Positions 61,467 through 64,000 of a stretch of 64,000 bases of DNA are shown here, one piece after another. Origin of the DNA: Dehalococcoidia bacterium (GTDB lineage Bacteria > Chloroflexota > Dehalococcoidia > DSTF01 > WHTK01); contig WHTK01000007.1 of assembly GCA_009377745.1 (NCBI GenBank), forward strand, positions 62,001 through 126,000, read 5' to 3'. Every line of letters starts with the position of its first letter. The first letter of the stretch is position 1. The notes under the pieces are model-generated. The model was not told the origin of the DNA, ran no database searches, and saw only the letters and a list, made by a program, of their open reading frames with translations. A program made the translations under genes and the position numbers.

Positions 61467-62729
61467 GTGAGCGCCACCGAAGAAGCAACGACACCCCGGG
61501 GTTTTCGCTCAAGCCTGACGAGCGCGCGGCCGCTCTTCCTCGCCTCCGCCGCTCTCGCGATCATCTTCAGCGCTTTCGCCCTCCTCCAATACGTGGACGA
61601 CACCGCCACGGCCTATAACGGCCGAGTCAACACCCGCGGCGACTTCGCCTTCCTGCTCGGCTCCGGCCGGCTGATCACCAGCGAGCATCGCGGCCTCCTC
61701 TACGAACCGAGTCCGGCGGGGGCCAACGCCTGGCCACGAGAGCATGGCTACATGTTCCCGTCCTGGTTCCCCTATCCCCCGGCCGTCGCCCTCGGCACCG
61801 CCCTTTTCCACCCCTTTGACCTCGATACCAGCCTCGACATCTGGCGCTTTCTGATCGCGGTCTCCGCCTTCACTCTCGGGGCCTGCGTCGCTTCCGCCTT
61901 CAAGAGCTGGCCCTGGCGCATCGCCATGATCGTCGCCGTCTTCCTCTGGTTCCCGCTCCTCATGAACGTCCGCATTGGCCAGACCGGCGCCTTCGTCGCC
62001 GCCGCGACAGCTCTCTTCACCCTCGCCTATCTGCGCAAGCGAGAAGCCGGCGCCATGCTGCTCGGCCTCCTCTGCCTCAAGCCCACGGCCGCCATCGGCC
62101 CGGCCCTCATCGTCCTCCAAGAACGCCCCGCCATCTGGCTGCGGTTCGCGATCACCGGCGCTGCCGTGGTCATCCTGCCCTTCGCGCTCCTTGGCCCCGG
62201 CGCCTTCTTCGATTGGCTGGAGGTCCTGCGCGGCCGCACCTGGATCGATATCGGCGGCGGCCATTCCTACAACCAGGGGCTCTCCTCGCTGATCGGCGCC
62301 TCGACCGCGGCCGGCCTCGCCATCGCCGCGGTCCTCTGCCTGATCGCGGCCGGCCTCGTCCACCTCGTCCAGATCAAGCTCGGCCTTCATGCCGCGATGG
62401 CCTTCGCCATTCTCGGCGGCTCCCTCGTCAACCCCCACAGCCTCTTCTACGACTGGGGCACTGCCTTCGTCGCGATCATGCTCCTGCGCATGTCGGACCT
62501 CATCCCTCAGTCTCAGGCGGATAAGTCCGACTTGCTCTTTGGTCTCCTCGGTCTCAGCCTCTTTTTCTGCGGCCAGTTCGCCTGGGACGCCCGTCATGAG
62601 GAAGGGCAGTATCTGCGACCCCTCACCGCCTGGACCCTCCTTGTCGCCGGCGCGCTCTTCCTCCTCACCATCCGCCGCTTCACCGAGCCCGAAGAGCCTT
62701 CACACCTCCTCTCCGCCGAAGCCACCTGA
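61467..62729 (+). CDS. GT87-like membrane glycosyltransferase (DUF2029)
   Basis: A roughly 420-residue polytopic membrane protein with about ten spans. It resembles GT87 (polyprenyl-phosphate-mannose alpha-mannosyltransferase-like) enzymes: a DFAFLLGSGRLI loop, YEPSPAGANAWPREHGYMFPSWFPYPPAVAL in the first large loop, RIGQTGAFVAAATAL, LLGLLCLKPTAAIGPAL and GGGHSYNQGLSSL. The GTG at 61467 is chosen because it precedes the sensible protein (VSATEEATT) and follows TATAAT; a longer frame begins at 61326. Divergent from the GT2 gene. Confidence 0.8.
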   Translation: MSATEEATTPRGFRSSLTSARPLFLASAALAIIFSAFALLQYVDDTATAYNGRVNTRGDFAFLLGSGRLITSEHRGLLYEPSPAGANAWPREHGYMFPSWFPYPPAVALGTALFHPFDLDTSLDIWRFLIAVSAFTLGACVASAFKSWPWRIAMIVAVFLWFPLLMNVRIGQTGAFVAAATALFTLAYLRKREAGAMLLGLLCLKPTAAIGPALIVLQERPAIWLRFAITGAAVVILPFALLGPGAFFDWLEVLRGRTWIDIGGGHSYNQGLSSLIGASTAAGLAIAAVLCLIAAGLVHLVQIKLGLHAAMAFAILGGSLVNPHSLFYDWGTAFVAIMLLRMSDLIPQSQADKSDLLFGLLGLSLFFCGQFAWDARHEEGQYLRPLTAWTLLVAGALFLLTIRRFTEPEEPSHLLSAEAT

Positions 62730-62749
62730 CTTCGCCAACCTCTGGCGTA

Positions 62750-62777
62750 TTGACCCCGCCGCTTATAGTCTTATAGA
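62750..62777 (+). promoter_or_regulatory. Candidate promoter of bicupin 3
   Basis: TTGACC (62750-62755), 16-base spacer, TATAGA (62772-62777), about 42 bases before the ATG. A second TATAGT lies at 62764. Confidence 0.5.
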
Positions 62778-62818
62778 CGTTGTCACTGACTCCCCGCGAT
62801 TCACCTGAGGAGGAAACC

Positions 62819-64000
62819 ATGACCGCATCCAAGTACGTCGAACCGTCCGGCGATCAGAAGGCCGGCTATCTCCACTACCGCCGGCCCGCTTCGCCCTGGG
62901 AGCTCTTCCGCAAGGAGGAAGGCATCCCGGTCTACAGCGGCTTCGGCGTCAAGAACTCCAAGGATCTGCCCCGCGTCGACTGGGAGCGCCTCGGCGGCAA
63001 AGGCACTTACATCCAGCTAACCGGCACCAACAACCGCACCGGCATGTTCGTCGTCGAAGTGCCGGCCCGCGGCGCCCTCAAGCCCCAGAAGCACTTCTGG
63101 GAAGAGCGCTACATCGTCCTCGAAGGCCGCGGCTCAACCGAGGTCTCCAAGGCAGGCAGCACCGCCAAGACCACCTTCGAATGGCAGCCCTGGAGCATCT
63201 TCTCCATCCCGATCAACGCTGACTTTCAGATCGTCAACGCTACCTCCACCCCGGCCATCCTCCTCGCCATCAACAGCGCTCCCCACATGATCAACATGTT
63301 CCAGAGCAAATCCTTCGTCTTCGATAACCCCTACAACTTCGAAGAGCGCTTCGGCGGCAACCTGGAGGACTACTGGAAGCCCGCCGAAGAGTTCGAATCG
63401 CACCCCGTCCAGGGCCGCGCCATGCTCAAGTCCAACCTCTTCCCGGACGCCGCCCACTGCTACCTGCCGCTCGATAACAACCGCGGCCCCGGCTACCGCT
63501 GGGTCTCGCCCAACATGGTCGGCAACACCTCCGTGGGCGGCTTCATCGCCGAGTACCCCAGTGGCCGCTACTCCAAGGCCCACCACCACGGCTCCGGCGT
63601 CGTCCTCATCTGCCTCAAGGGCCACGGCTACAGCTACAACTGGCCCGCCGTCGAGGGCGGCCTCAACCCCTGGCGTGATGGCAAGGCCGATCTCGTCAAG
63701 GTCCAGGAGTACGAGGCCGGCGGCATGGTCGCCGCCGCTCCAACTCCCACGTCTGAGACCTGGTTCCACCAGCACTTCGCCACCGGCAGGGAGCCCTTCC
63801 GAGTCCACGCCATCGCCGCCGGCACCGGCTCTCAGGGCGGTCAGGAAGGCGACATGGTCGCCGGTGTCGGCGCTGAGATCACCGACGGTGGTCGCGCCAT
63901 CCCCTACTACATGGAGGACCCCTTCATCCGCCAGCACTACGAAGAGCAGCTCAAGCTCAACGGCGCCGAGTTCAACATGCCCCCCGAGGTCTACACCGAG
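62819..64000 (+). CDS. Bicupin protein, paralog 3 (cut by window edge)
   Basis: The first 394 residues of a third bicupin, starting MTASKYVEPSGDQKAGYLHYR after GAGGAGGAAACC. Only the last dozen or so residues should be missing, judging from paralog 2. The first cupin motif is PQKHFWEERYIVLEGRG, so the first His of H-x-H is Gln. The second domain keeps AHHHGSGVVLICLKG. The variable loop reads AAGTGSQGGQEGDMVAGVG, between the poly-Gly of paralog 2 and the shorter form of paralog 1. Function unknown. Confidence 0.9.
   Translation, partial: MTASKYVEPSGDQKAGYLHYRRPASPWELFRKEEGIPVYSGFGVKNSKDLPRVDWERLGGKGTYIQLTGTNNRTGMFVVEVPARGALKPQKHFWEERYIVLEGRGSTEVSKAGSTAKTTFEWQPWSIFSIPINADFQIVNATSTPAILLAINSAPHMINMFQSKSFVFDNPYNFEERFGGNLEDYWKPAEEFESHPVQGRAMLKSNLFPDAAHCYLPLDNNRGPGYRWVSPNMVGNTSVGGFIAEYPSGRYSKAHHHGSGVVLICLKGHGYSYNWPAVEGGLNPWRDGKADLVKVQEYEAGGMVAAAPTPTSETWFHQHFATGREPFRVHAIAAGTGSQGGQEGDMVAGVGAEITDGGRAIPYYMEDPFIRQHYEEQLKLNGAEFNMPPEVYTE

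Overview
The window is GC-rich bacterial chromosome. Gene content suggests a member of Chloroflexota, perhaps the Dehalococcoidia/SAR202 side. The clues are a menaquinone operon, an F420-type nitroreductase, a class I two-subunit fumarase, a monomeric isocitrate dehydrogenase, many lipoproteins and transporters, and three large bicupins. This placement is inference; the window has no rRNA or other decisive marker gene.

Layout. 0.2-12.2 kb is housekeeping and repair: uvrC, a YjbR protein, a broken DinB-like gene, a Tat/lipoprotein GH3 hexosaminidase, a peptidase E, a GT39-like membrane protein, an RlmI-type methyltransferase, small proteins, tRNA-Val, a tRNA-Leu/tRNA-Arg pair and a CAP-domain lipoprotein. 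At about 12.3-13.1 kb the + strand changes from G-rich to C-rich whatever the gene orientation. That is the polarity expected at a replication terminus, and a dif-like dyad lies there. 13-23 kb is a TCA block: mdh, fumarase alpha and beta with two small genes between them, icd, and a decayed copy of the fumarase beta 3' end. 23-29 kb holds two paralogous small Cys proteins, an MFS transporter, an ABC-transporter deletion scar beside an Rrf2 regulator, a repeat array and an amidohydrolase. 29.4-37.6 kb is a menaquinone operon on the minus strand (menF-menD-menH-[repeat array]-menB-P-loop kinase-menC-menE). 37.7-43 kb has a TetR-type palindrome, an alpha/beta hydrolase, an MFS transporter, a small low-GC islet and an orphan EutA-like reactivase. 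43.5-51 kb holds two bicupins around NudC, a CheY-like regulator, a zinc alcohol dehydrogenase and a peptide-type substrate-binding lipoprotein. The third bicupin runs off the right edge. 52.5-55.3 kb is a tightly overlapping operon for DNA-alkylation damage: ECF sigma factor, O6-alkylguanine-DNA methyltransferase, COG3826-type 2OG-Fe(II) oxygenase and a stand-alone Ada zinc domain. It has a perfect palindrome in front and a MarR gene upstream. 55.4-62.7 kb is a surface-polysaccharide locus: a Gfo/Idh/MocA protein, a broken and an intact glycosyltransferase, Wzt/Wzm-like ABC export, a GT2 and a GT87.

The chromosome is dense in dispersed palindromic and tandem repeats. They occupy most intergenic gaps, and in at least two cases (uvrC and menE) they have been absorbed in frame into essential-pathway coding sequences. 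Several genes are broken by frameshift or deletion.

The most distinctive systems are the sigma-led split-Ada operon and the bicupin family with diverging metal ligands. All calls come from reading the sequence; no database search was run.
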